Shown here piece by piece: positions 14,942-25,000 of a DNA stretch of 64,000 nt (positions within the stretch are counted from its first letter, which is position 1; each line of letters opens with the position of its first letter). A program made the position numbers and the translations under genes. Under the pieces are notes generated by a model that was not told where the DNA came from, did no database searches, and worked only from the letters and a program-made list of their open reading frames with translations. Location: the NCBI RefSeq assembly GCF_900105325.1, contig NZ_FNSU01000003.1, positions 372,001-436,000 on the forward strand, read 5' to 3'. The stretch comes from Pseudomonas marginalis. GTDB taxonomy: Bacteria > Pseudomonadota > Gammaproteobacteria > Pseudomonadales > Pseudomonadaceae.

Positions 14942-16297
14942 ATGCAAAGCCCTTTGCAACGCCCGCTGTGGCAGGTCTACCTGATCTTTCTGGCACCGAT
15001 GGTGCTGTCCAATTTCCTGCAAAGCTTCTCCGGCACCCTCAACGGTATTTATGTCGGGCAGATGCTCGGCACCCAGGCGCTGGCGGCGGTGTCGGGGATG
15101 TTCCCCATCGTGTTCTTCTTCATTGCCCTGGTGATCGGCCTGGGGGCCGGCGCTTCGGTGCTGATTGGCCAGGCCTGGGGCGCCCAGGAAACCGGGATGG
15201 TCAAGGCGATTACCGGTGCCACCCTGACCCTCGGCGCGCTGGTGGGCCTGATCGCAGCGGTGCTGGGCAGCCTGTTTGCGCGCCCGGCGTTGCAGGCATT
15301 GGGTACGCCTGCGGATGTGCTCGACGATGCCGTGGGCTATGCCCAGATGATGATGCTGATCATGCCGCTGTTGCTGGTATTTATCCTCTATACCCAGCTG
15401 TTGCGCGGGGTCAGCGACACGATCTCGCCGCTGCTGGCGCTGATGGTCTCGACCCTGGTCGGCCTGCTGTTGACCCCGGCGCTGATTCGCGGCTGGATTG
15501 GCCTGCCGCCCCTGGGGATCCAGAGCGCGGTGTACGCAGGCCTGGTGGGGAATGCCTCCGCGATGCTGTTTCTGATCCTGCGCCTGCGCCATAAAAACCA
15601 TGTGATGGCGCCGGACCGCGAACTGCTCGCGGCCTTGCGCCTGGACCGCGTCATCCTCGGCAAAGTCCTGCGCATCGGCTTGCCTACAGGCTTGCAGATG
15701 GTGGTGTTGTCGCTGTCGGAGTTGGTCATCCTTGCCTTGGTCAATGGCCATGGGTCCCAGGCCACGGCGGCCTATGGGGCGGTGACGCAGATCGTCAACT
15801 ACGTGCAGTTTCCGGCCCTGTCGATTGCCATCACTGCTTCGATCCTCGGGGCCCAGGCGATTGGGGCCGGGCGGCTGGAGCGTATCGGGCCGATCCTGCG
15901 TACCGGGCTGTTGATCAATACGTGCCTGACCGGTGGCCTGATCGTGCTGGGCTATCTGTTGTCGCACTGGTTGCTCGGGTTGTTCATCACCGATGACGCC
16001 GCACGCGTGAATGCCGAGCACCTGCTGCACATCATGTTGTGGAGCATCCTCGTGTTCGGCTTCCAGGCCGTGATCGGCGGGATCATGCGCGCCAGCGGCG
16101 TGGTGCTGATGCCGGTGGCGATCTCGATCTTCTGCGTGCTGTGTGTCGAGCTACCGATGGCGTACCTGTTGAATGCGCACTTCGGCCTGGAAGGCGTCTG
16201 GATGGCGTTCCCGGTAACGTACCTGGCGATGCTGGGGTTGCAGGCCGCGTACTACCGGCTGGTGTGGCGGCATAAGCAGATCAAGCGGTTGGTGTGA
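14942..16297 (+). CDS. MATE-family multidrug/toxin efflux transporter
   Basis: A 451-residue inner-membrane protein with about twelve helices in two similar halves. It starts MQSPLQRPLWQVYLIFLAPM and contains LSNFLQSFSGTLNGIYVGQMLG, the MATE N-terminal signature; the second half opens at ILGKVLRIGLPTGLQMVV with the matching pattern. It would export cationic drugs or metabolites using Na+ or H+. The start codon directly follows a terminator-like hairpin and lacks a clear ribosome site. Its 3' end overlaps the convergent TetR gene by 17 nt. Confidence 0.88.
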   Translation: MQSPLQRPLWQVYLIFLAPMVLSNFLQSFSGTLNGIYVGQMLGTQALAAVSGMFPIVFFFIALVIGLGAGASVLIGQAWGAQETGMVKAITGATLTLGALVGLIAAVLGSLFARPALQALGTPADVLDDAVGYAQMMMLIMPLLLVFILYTQLLRGVSDTISPLLALMVSTLVGLLLTPALIRGWIGLPPLGIQSAVYAGLVGNASAMLFLILRLRHKNHVMAPDRELLAALRLDRVILGKVLRIGLPTGLQMVVLSLSELVILALVNGHGSQATAAYGAVTQIVNYVQFPALSIAITASILGAQAIGAGRLERIGPILRTGLLINTCLTGGLIVLGYLLSHWLLGLFITDDAARVNAEHLLHIMLWSILVFGFQAVIGGIMRASGVVLMPVAISIFCVLCVELPMAYLLNAHFGLEGVWMAFPVTYLAMLGLQAAYYRLVWRHKQIKRLV

Positions 16298-16868
16298 GTT
16301 TCAGGCCGCGCAGCAGGAGTTCCAGGCCCTGCAAACCTTGCTCCAGACGCTCATCCGGATGTTCTGACCGGGCGATCCACAGGGCGGTGTTGACCAGGCT
16401 GCCATTGATCAACTGCGCCAGCGCCAGGCTCGGTGCGCCAGGGACGATGCCCGCCTGCATCAGGGCTTCCAGCAGTTGGCGCAACGACTCGACACAGTGT
16501 TGCTGGGAGCCGGTATCGCCCAATACAGCCGGCGCATCCTGCAGCACAACGCGTTGGATTTCGCCGTCCTGGGCCATGCGCAAATAAGCGCGGCAGCGTT
16601 CGCAAAAACCGCTCCATGGGTCTTGGGCTTCGTCTGAGATACGCTGCAAACATGCGTCCATCTCACGATCGAGTTGAGCAACCACGGCGGCCAGCAGCCC
16701 CTTCTTGTCACCAAAGTGATGGTACAGCGCGCCGCGTGTCAGACCGGCGTGGGCGGTGAAATCGTCCATCGATGTGTTGGCATAGCCTTGCGTGGCGAAG
16801 GCCTTCCGTGCGCTGGCAAGCAGCCGGGCGCGGGTGTCTTCGATCATTTCGGCACGGGCTCGGCTCAT
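16281..16868 (-). CDS. TetR-family repressor
   Basis: A 195-residue protein. The N-terminal helix-turn-helix is TRARLLASARKAFATQGYAN then TSMDDFTAHAGLTRGALYHHFGDKKGLLAAV, which is the TetR pattern (similar to the NemR/AcrR-like group). The rest is the ligand-binding helical domain with CERCRAYLRMA and LINGSLVNTALWIARSEHPD. It is divergent from an MFS transporter with two identical-form palindromes in the gap, and so is likely the repressor of that transporter and of itself. Confidence 0.9.
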   Translation of the reverse strand: MSRARAEMIEDTRARLLASARKAFATQGYANTSMDDFTAHAGLTRGALYHHFGDKKGLLAAVVAQLDREMDACLQRISDEAQDPWSGFCERCRAYLRMAQDGEIQRVVLQDAPAVLGDTGSQQHCVESLRQLLEALMQAGIVPGAPSLALAQLINGSLVNTALWIARSEHPDERLEQGLQGLELLLRGLKLTPTA

Positions 16869-16898
16869 GGGCAGGACTCACAATGGGCAAGTGAAAGA

Positions 16899-16950
16899 TT
16901 GACATACGCCGCGTATGTTACGCATGATTCGCCACATACGCACCGTATGT
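16899..16950. promoter_or_regulatory. Doubled TetR operator overlapping a -35 box
   Basis: ACATACG-N3-CGTATGT occurs perfectly at 16902-16918 and again at 16934-16950, 32 nt apart (three helical turns). A TTGACA at 16899-16904 overlaps the first copy. This fits repression of the MFS gene, and perhaps of tetR, by the divergent TetR protein. Confidence 0.75.
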
Positions 16951-17009
16951 ATTTTGCCTTGATCACTGCGGATAGCAAGTTCCAGGGCATCAGGAAGAGG
17001 TTGAGCAGG

Positions 17010-18182
17010 ATGGCAAACCCTTACGCCGAGTTGTTCCAGGTTCCCGGCTCGCGGGCCTTCGTATTGGCCGGCATGCTGGCACGCATGCCGGTGTCCATGG
17101 CAGGTATTGGCTTGATCACCATGCTTTCCCTGGTGCACGGCGGTTATGGCCTGGCCGGTTCGGTGGCGGCGGTGTTCGCCCTGGCCACTGCGTTTTGCGC
17201 GCCGCAGGTGTCACGCTTGGTGGACCGGTACAGCCAAGGCCGGGTGCTGCCGGTTGCTGCCTTGATCGGCGGCGGGGCGCTGTTGATGCTGTTGCTGTGC
17301 ACGCGGTTGCAGGCGCCGACCTGGACGCTGTTCCTGTTTGCTGCCCTGGCGGGATGCATGCCGAATATGTCGGCCATGGTGCGGGCGCGCTGGACCGAGC
17401 TGTACCGCGGCCAGCCCAGGCTGCAAACCGCCTTTGCCCTGGAATCGGTGCTGGATGAGGTGTGCTTCATCATCGGCCCACCGATTTCGGTGGGCTTGAG
17501 CGTGGTGCTGTTCCCCGAAGCCGGGCCTCTGGTGGCCGCGTTGCTGCTGGCGGTTGGGGTTACCACGTTTGTGCTGCAACGCGCGACCGAACCCCCGGTG
17601 CATGAGCACCACGCTCACCATCAGGGCTGGCTGATCGCGTCACCGTCGGTGCTGATCCTGATGATCCTGCTGCTGGCCATGGGGGTGATCGTGGGTGTGG
17701 TGGATGTGGTCAGCGTGGCCTTTGCCCAGCACCAGGGCCAACCGGCGGCGGCAAGCATCGTGCTTTCGGTGTACGCCATCGGCTCGTGCCTGGCGGGGTT
17801 GGCCTTTGGCACCCTAAAACTCAAGGCGCCGCTGCCCCGGCAGTTCCTGTTCTGCGGCGCGGCCACGGCGCTGACCACCTTGCCGTTGCTGATGGTCAGC
17901 AACATTCCGGGTCTGGCGGTGGCCATCTTCATTTCCGGACTGTTCTTCGCCCCCACCCTGATCGTTTCCATGGCCCTCGTGGAAAAGAGCGTGCCCGCGA
18001 GCCGCCTGACCGAAGGCATGACCTGGCTGATCACCGGCCTGAGCATCGGCGTGGCCATCGGTGCCGCCAGCTCCGGCTGGATGATCGACCATTTTGGCGC
18101 CGCCAGCGGGTTCTGGGTGGCGTTGGCGGCGGGGGCGGTGGTGATGGGGTCAGCGGTGTTGGGCTATCGGCGGTTGGGTTGA
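17010..18182 (+). CDS. MFS-family transporter
   Basis: A 390-residue protein with about twelve membrane helices, starting MANPYAELFQVPGSRAFVLA. The first half contains RLVDRYSQGRVLPVAALIGG, the MFS loop 2-3 type motif, and MSAMVRARWTELYRGQPRLQTAFALESVLDEVCFIIGP. The cytoplasmic middle loop is short and His-rich (HEHHAHHQG). Likely an efflux carrier, because it is under TetR control. The ATG at 17010 follows GGAAGAGG; an ATG at 16947 lies inside the operator and is unlikely. The substrate is unknown. Confidence 0.85.
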   Translation: MANPYAELFQVPGSRAFVLAGMLARMPVSMAGIGLITMLSLVHGGYGLAGSVAAVFALATAFCAPQVSRLVDRYSQGRVLPVAALIGGGALLMLLLCTRLQAPTWTLFLFAALAGCMPNMSAMVRARWTELYRGQPRLQTAFALESVLDEVCFIIGPPISVGLSVVLFPEAGPLVAALLLAVGVTTFVLQRATEPPVHEHHAHHQGWLIASPSVLILMILLLAMGVIVGVVDVVSVAFAQHQGQPAAASIVLSVYAIGSCLAGLAFGTLKLKAPLPRQFLFCGAATALTTLPLLMVSNIPGLAVAIFISGLFFAPTLIVSMALVEKSVPASRLTEGMTWLITGLSIGVAIGAASSGWMIDHFGAASGFWVALAAGAVVMGSAVLGYRRLG

Positions 18183-18204
18183 GCGTCATCCTGGCAATGA
18201 AACG

Positions 18205-18570
18205 TCAGCCAATCACGGGGCAGGGGTCCGCTCGGTGATGTTGCAGGAATTCGTTCAGCGCCTGGCGCGTCAGGTCGTTCAGGGTCACCTTTTTACGTGT
18301 CGCTTCAAGGGCGGCGGCAAGATGAAGATCGTGGCCGACCCGCACGTTAAAAGAGCCTTTGCACGGCTTCTCCGGTGTTTGCCCAAGGGCCTGGCAGGTA
18401 GTGAGGTAGTCGTCCACCGCTTCGCGAAATGCAGCGTCCAGTTCGGCGACGGTTTTGCCTTCGTAGCTCACCAGTGCCTTGATGAACAGGATCTTGCCGA
18501 ACAGGCAGTTATCTTCGAGGCTGGCTTCGATAGAGCCGATGTAGCCATTGTGTTTCAGTTGGTTGTTCAC
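18205..18570 (-). CDS. hicB: HicB-family antitoxin
   Basis: A 121-residue protein: N-terminal partial-RNase-H-like fold (YIGSIEASLEDNCLFGKILF, then LVSYEGKTVAELDAAFREAVDDYLTTC) followed by a ribbon-helix-helix DNA-binding tail (GSFNVRVGHDLHLAAALEAT, LNDLTRQALNEFL). It neutralises the neighbouring HicA mRNA interferase and represses the operon. The GTG start at 18570 overlaps the hicA stop by 4 nt, as in translationally coupled hicAB pairs. Confidence 0.92.
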   Translation of the reverse strand: MNNQLKHNGYIGSIEASLEDNCLFGKILFIKALVSYEGKTVAELDAAFREAVDDYLTTCQALGQTPEKPCKGSFNVRVGHDLHLAAALEATRKKVTLNDLTRQALNEFLQHHRADPCPVIG

Positions 18571-18818
18571 TGAATCAGTTCTCCTGATTTCAATTGTTCG
18601 ATGATCTGGCGCCGAATGTAGTGTTTCAGTTCGTTGCCGGGATGAGGCTTGTGCAAGGTGATCATTGCACTCGGATCGCCGATGTCGAACTTGACGCGGC
18701 TTCCAGCCCCCTCAATCTGTGCGTAGCCAAGACGACGCAGCAGCGTGACGAGCTCGGGCCAGGTAAATGCCATGTGCTCGTTGAGCAGTTTGGCGAGCAG
18801 CTTTTCATTTTTGGACAC
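18567..18818 (-). CDS. hicA: HicA-family mRNA interferase toxin
   Basis: An 83-residue protein beginning with GTG (MSKNEKLLAKLLNEHMAFTW). It contains LVTLLRRLGYAQIEGAGSRVKF and MITLHKPHPGNELKHYIRRQIIEQL, i.e. the double-stranded-RNA-binding-like HicA fold. The usual active-site His in the 'G-S-H' position is replaced here by Arg (GSRVKF), while a His remains in LHKPHPG; this variant is common in the longer HicA group. First gene of the hicAB operon. It cuts mRNA during stress when HicB is degraded. Confidence 0.9.
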   Translation of the reverse strand: MSKNEKLLAKLLNEHMAFTWPELVTLLRRLGYAQIEGAGSRVKFDIGDPSAMITLHKPHPGNELKHYIRRQIIEQLKSGELIQ

Positions 18819-18834
18819 GGCGTTCCCTGCGTGT

Positions 18835-18848
18835 AACTAAATGTAGTT
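18835..18848. promoter_or_regulatory. Palindrome upstream of hicA (probable HicB operator)
   Basis: AACTA-AATG-TAGTT is a perfect 5-4-5 palindrome 16 nt upstream of the hicA start, in the 209-nt gap shared with pvdI. This is where HicB's ribbon-helix-helix domain would bind for autorepression. Confidence 0.5.
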
Positions 18849-18948
18849 GCAAAAGATGGTGTCCGTCAATGCTAGCTGGGGTTCGTGTGTCGTTCCCGGG
18901 ATTGATGTAACCCTTGATGACAGCTCGCTCTGCGCCTCCCATCCCCCG

Positions 18949-18972
18949 CTAATTTTTCCCTCTCCGGTTCGT
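18949..18972 (+). promoter_or_regulatory. Degenerate PvdS (iron-starvation sigma) promoter upstream of pvdI
   Basis: CTAAT at 18949-18953 and CGT at 18970-18972 are 16 nt apart, resembling the PvdS consensus TAAAT-N16-CGT with two mismatches in the first box. It ends 55 nt before the pvdI start. The exact boxes between pvdE and pvdF show that the consensus applies in this genome. Confidence 0.5.
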
Positions 18973-19027
18973 TTTATAGGGACGACGTGCCTTTGTGCTT
19001 CCTGCCTATTGCTCCGGACTCCAACAA

Positions 19028-22000
19028 ATGAATGCTGAAGACTCCTTGAAACTTGCTCGCCGGTTTATCGGGTTGCCCCTGGAAAAACGCCAGCTGTTCC
19101 TGCAGGCATTGCAGAAAGAAGGGGTGGATTTTTCGCGGTTTCCGATTCCGGCCGGCGTGGAGGCAGAGGATCGCCAGGCGCTGTCCTACGCGCAACAGCG
19201 CATGTGGTTTCTCTGGCAACTGGACCCGAACAGCGGCGCCTACAACCTGCCGGGCGCCGTGCGCCTCAAGGGTGCGCTGAACCTTGGCGCCATGGAGCAG
19301 GCGTTCGCCAGTCTGGTGGCCCGGCACGAAACCCTGCGTACGGTGTTCCAGCGCCAGGCCGATGAGCGCCTGATGCAGGTGGCCGTACAGCCGTCGCTGG
19401 CCATTGAGCAACTGGACCTGACGGCGTTGGCCCCGGCCGAACGCGAACACGCCGTCAACGATGCGGCCAGCCGCCAATCGTTGCTGCCGTTCGACCTGGA
19501 ACACGGCCCGCTGCTGCGCGTGCAACTGCTCAAGCTCGATGCCCAGGAGCACGTGCTGCTGCTGACCCTGCACCATATCGTTTCCGATGGCTGGTCGATG
19601 AACGTGCTGATCGACGAGTTCATCCGTTTTTACGACGCCCACGAGCGCAACGAAGCGCCGCCATTGCCGGCGCTGCCGATCCAGTACAGCGACTACGCCT
19701 TGTGGCAGCGCCGCTGGCTGGAAGCGGGGGAACAGGCCCGTCAATTGGAATACTGGCAGGCGCGGCTGGGTGATGAGCATCCGGTGCTGGAACTGCCAAC
19801 GGACCACCCGCGCCCAGCCATGCCCAGCTATCAGGGCACCCGCCACAACTTCGCGATTGACCCGGCGCTGGCCGCGCAGTTGCGCACCTGCGCGCAACAG
19901 CACAACGTCACCCTGTTCATGCTGCTGCTCGGCGCCTTCAATGTGTTGCTGCATCGCTACACCGGCCAGGGCGATATCCGCGTCGGCGTGCCGATCGCCA
20001 ACCGCAACCGTACGGAAGTCGAGGGGTTGATCGGCTTCTTCGTCAACACGCAAGTCCTGCGTACTGAGCTGAGCGGGCAAACCCGCGTCGCCGAGTTGCT
20101 GCAAGGTATCAAGGAGCACGCCCTTGGCGCCCAGGCGCACCAGGAATTGCCCTTCGAGCGCCTGGTGGAAGCCCTGAAGGTCGAGCGCAGCCTGAGCCAT
20201 ACGCCGCTGTTCCAGGTGATGTACAACCATCAGCCGGTGGTGGCCGACATCGCCTCGGTCAGCACCGCCTCCGGCCTGGAGCTGGCCCTGGTGGAGTGGC
20301 AAGGCCGCACCACCCAGTTTGACCTGACCCTCGACACCTATGAAAAATCCGGCACCTTGCACGCCGCGCTGACCTACGCCAATGACCTGTTCGACGCGCC
20401 ATCCATCGCGCGGATGGCACGCCACTGGATCAGCCTGTTGCAGGCCATGGTGGCCGATGGCGAACAGCGTATCGGCGAGTTGCCGATGCTGGCCGTCGAT
20501 GAGCAGCAGAGGCTGGTGCACGCCTGGAACCAGACCGCACAAGCGTATCCCACCGAGCGGGGCATTCATCACCTGATCGAAGACCAGGTACAGCGCACCC
20601 CGGATGCGCCGGCGCTGGTGTTCGGCGCGACCATGCTGACCTATGCGCAACTCGACGCCCGTGCCAACCAACTGGCCCATGCCTTGCGCGACCACGGGGT
20701 CGGTCCTGATGCGCTGGTGGGTATCTGCGTTGAGCGTTCCATCGAGATGGTCATCGGCCTGCTGGCTGTGCTCAAGGCCGGCGGCGCCTACGTCCCCCTC
20801 GATCCCGAATATCCCCAGGAACGCCTGGCCTACATGATCGAAGACAGCGGCATCCAGCTGCTGTTCAGCCAGCACAGCCTGCTGTCACTGCTGCCTGTCG
20901 AAGGCATTCGGGTGATGCGCCTCGACCAGGCGCCCGGCTGGCTCGACGCTTACAGCGTCGCAGCGCCCGCCGTCGACATCCACGCGCTGAACCTGGCCTA
21001 TGTGATCTACACCTCCGGTTCCACCGGCAAGCCCAAGGGCGCCGGCAACAGCCATCGCGCACTGGTCAACCGCCTGTGCTGGATGCAGCAGGCCTACGGC
21101 CTGGATGCCAGTGACGCGGTGCTGCAGAAAACCCCGTTCAGCTTTGATGTGTCGGTGTGGGAGTTCTTCTGGCCGTTGATGACCGGCGCCCGCCTGGTGG
21201 TCGCCGCCCCTGGGGAACACCGCGAGCCGGCGCGCCTGATCGAGACCATTGGCGAGCACGGGATCACCACCTTGCACTTCGTGCCGTCCATGCTCCAGGC
21301 GTTTATCCATGAGCCGCACGTGCAGGCCTGCATAAGCCTCAAGCGTATTGTGTGCAGCGGCGAAGCCTTGCCCCTGGACGCGCAACTGCAGGTGTTCGCC
21401 AAGCTGCCCCAGGCTGGTTTGTTCAACCTCTATGGCCCGACGGAAGCGGCCATCGATGTGACCCACTGGACCTGCATCGACGAAGGCCGTGACGCCGTGC
21501 CCATCGGCCGCCCGATCGCCAACCTCGGCACCTACGTGCTCGACGCGCAGCTCAACCCGGTGCCTGCCGGCGTGGCCGGCGAGTTGTACCTCGGCGGCAC
21601 CGGCCTGGCGCGCAGCTACCACCGCCGTCCGGCACTGACCGCCGAACGTTTTGTGCCCAGCCCCTTCGGTGACGGCGCGCGCCTGTACCGTACTGGCGAC
21701 CGGGTGCGTCAGCGTGATGACGGTGTGATCGACTACCTTGGCCGTCTCGACCACCAGGTCAAGCTGCGCGGCTTGCGCATCGAATTGGGTGAAATCGAGA
21801 CACGCCTGATGCAACACCCAGCGGTGCGTGAGGCGGTGGTGCTGGTGCACGGCGGCAAACAACTGGTGGCCTACCTGGTGCTGGAGGGCGAGGCGCCCAC
21901 CGACCTCAAGGCCTGGCTGCTCGGTAGCCTGCCGGAATACATGGTGCCGACCCATATGGTGCCCCTGGCCAAGCTGCCGGTGACCGCCAACGGCAAGCTC

Positions 22001-25000
22001 GACCGCAAGGCCCTGCCGTTACCGGATGCAACGCCGCAACAGGCCTATATCGCGCCGCAAGACGACCTGCAAAAAGCCCTGGCGGCGATCTGGAGCGATG
22101 TGCTCGGCGTCGAGCAGGTGGGCCTGGACGACAACTTTTTCGAACTGGGCGGCGATTCGATCATCTCCATCCAGGTGGTCAGCCGCGCGCGCCAGGCGGG
22201 GATTCGCCTCAGCCCGCGCGACCTGTTCCAGTACCAGAGCGTGCGCAGCCTGGCGTTGGTGGCCGGCTTCGAGCACTCCACCGTGATCGACCAAGGCCCT
22301 GCCAGCGGCGAGGTGATCCTGACCCCGGTGCAGCAAGGCTTTTTCGCCCAGGCGATCCCCGCGCGTCACCACTGGAACCAATCGTTGTTGTTGACCCCGC
22401 GCGAGCGCTTGGAACCGGCACGCCTGGAAGCCGCCCTGACCCATGTGATCAACCATCACGACGCCTTGCGCCTGCGCTTTGTGCAACAGGCCGACACCTG
22501 GCAGCAAGCCTACGCCGCGCCGGTCACCGCGCCGGGCCTGTGGCAGACCCACGCCGGCAGCGACGATGAACTGGCGGCGCTGTGCGATGAGGCCCAGCGC
22601 AGCCTCGACCTGACGCAAGGCCCGCTGCTGCGTGCCGCGTTAGTGAGCATGGCCGATGGCAGCCAGCGCCTTCTGCTGGTGATCCATCACCTGGCGGTCG
22701 ATGGCGTCTCCTGGCGCATCGTCCTGGAAGACCTGCAACAGGCTTACCGCCAGGCAGCGTTGCCGACCAAGACCAGCGCCTACCAGCTGTGGGCCGAACA
22801 GTTGCAAGCCCATGCCCGCGCGCTGGACGACCAACTGCCGTACTGGCAGGCGCAGTCGGCCGACGCGGACTTGCCGTGCGACAACCCCCAGGGCGGCCTG
22901 CAAAACCGCTTGGGCAGCAAGCTCGAAATCCGCCTTGACGCCGAGCACACCCGTCAACTGCTCCAGGACGCGCCAGCGGCCTACCGCACCCAGGTCAATG
23001 ACCTGCTGCTGACGGCCCTGGCGCGGGTGGTCAGCCGTTGGAGCGGCCAGAACGCCGCACTGATCCAGCTGGAAGGCCATGGCCGCGAAGACCTGTTCGA
23101 CGGTGTCGACCTGACCCGCACCGTGGGCTGGTTCACCAGCCTGTTCCCGGTACGCCTGCAAGCCTGCGGCGAGCTGTCGGCTGCGATCAAGGCGGTCAAG
23201 GAGCAACTGCGTGCCGTGCCCGCCAAAGGCATCGGCTACGGTCTGCTGCGCTACCTCGGCCCGCCTGCGGCCCGCGAAGCCCTGGCGAACCTGGCCGCGC
23301 CACGCATTACCTTCAACTACCTGGGCCAGTTCGACCGCCAGTTCAACGAATCCGTGTTGTTTGTACCGTCTACCCAGGGCAGCGGCCAGGCCCAGGATGC
23401 CGAGGCACCGCTGGCCAACTGGTTGACCGTGGAAGGGCAGGTGTACGGCGGTGAGCTGGCGCTGCAATGGGGGTTCAGCCGCGAGATGTTCGAGGCGTCG
23501 ACGGTGCAGCAGTTGGCGGATGACTACGCGGCAGAGCTCAAGGCCTTGATCGAGCATTGCCGAGCCACCCCGGCAGGGCAGGTTACCCCTTCGGACTTCC
23601 CACTGGCGCGCTTGACCCAACAGCAACTGGACGCGTTGCCCGTGGCGGGGCCGGCGATTGCCGACCTTTATCCGCTGTCGCCGATGCAGCAGGGCATGTT
23701 GTTCCATACCCTCTACGCGCCAGAAGCCCAGGCGTACATCAACCAGTTGCGCGTGGATATCGACGGCCTCGACCTGCTGGCGTTCGGCCGCGCCTGGCAG
23801 GCGGCACTGGACCGCCATGACATTCTGCGCAGCAGCTTCCACTGGCTGGGCCTGGACAGTGCCCATCAAGTCATCCAGCGTCAGGTCGACGTGCAGTTGC
23901 ACGTGATCGAAGACATCGATGCCGACTTCGATGCGCTTGCCGAGGCTGAACGCGAGAAGGGCTTCGCGCTTAATGCCGCGCCGCTGTTTCGCCTGATGCT
24001 GGTGCGGGGCGCCGGTAACGCCTGGCATCTGATCTTCACCAGTCACCACATCCTCATGGACGGTTGGAGTAACGCCCAGTTGCTGGGTGAAGTCATCGCC
24101 CACTATGCCGGCCAGGCCTTGCCCGCGCCGCTGGGGCAGTTCCGCGATTACCTGGGCTGGCTGCAACAGCAAGCGTCGGGTGAGACGTTCTGGAAAGCCG
24201 CCCTGGCGCCGTTGCAAACACCCACCTTGCTCGCGCAAGCGCTGCGCGCGCCGGTCGATGGCCTGGGCACGGCTGAGCATCAATTGATCCTTGAGGGCGA
24301 GTTCACACAGGCCCTCGGCGAGTTCGCCCGTCGCCAGAAAATCACTCTCAATACCGTGCTGCAAGGAGCGTGGAGCCTGTTGCTGCAGCGCTACACCGGT
24401 CAGGATTGCGTGGCCTTTGGCGCGACCGTCGCCGGGCGTTCGGCACCGCTGCCGGGGATCGAGCAGCAACTGGGCCTATTCATCAACACGCTGCCTATCG
24501 TCAGTACGCCTTCGCCAGCCCAACCGGCCGCCCAATGGCTCAACGAGTTGCAAACCCTGAATCTCAGCCTGCGTGACCACGAGCATGTGCCGCTGTACGA
24601 CATACAAGGCTGGGCCGGTCAGCAGGGCGCATTGTTCGACACTTTGCTGGTGTTCGAAAACTTCCCTGTGGCCGAGGCCCTGAAGCAGGGCGCACCCGCA
24701 GGCCTGGCGTTTGGCCATATTCACAACCATGAACGCACCCATTACCCTTTGACCTTGGGCATTGAGTTGGGGGCCAGCCTGCGCCTGGAGTTCAGTTACG
24801 ACCGGGCGCGGTTCAGCGCTGAACAGGTCGCACGCTTGAGCGCCAACCTGCACCACCTGCTGGTGCAGTTGCTCGCGGATGCCCAGGCGCCCCTTGGCAA
24901 CCTGCAATTGCTTGACTCCACCGCACAACGCGACGTGCTTGCACTGAGCCAGTCGCCGGGCGCTGCCCAACGCCAGCTGCGCGTGCACGAACGCATTGCG

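Noticed and set aside
16281..16297. Overlap of the MATE and TetR genes as a sign of frameshift
   Set aside because: The genes are convergent and each has a normal family-length C-terminus; a 17-nt tail-to-tail overlap is ordinary.
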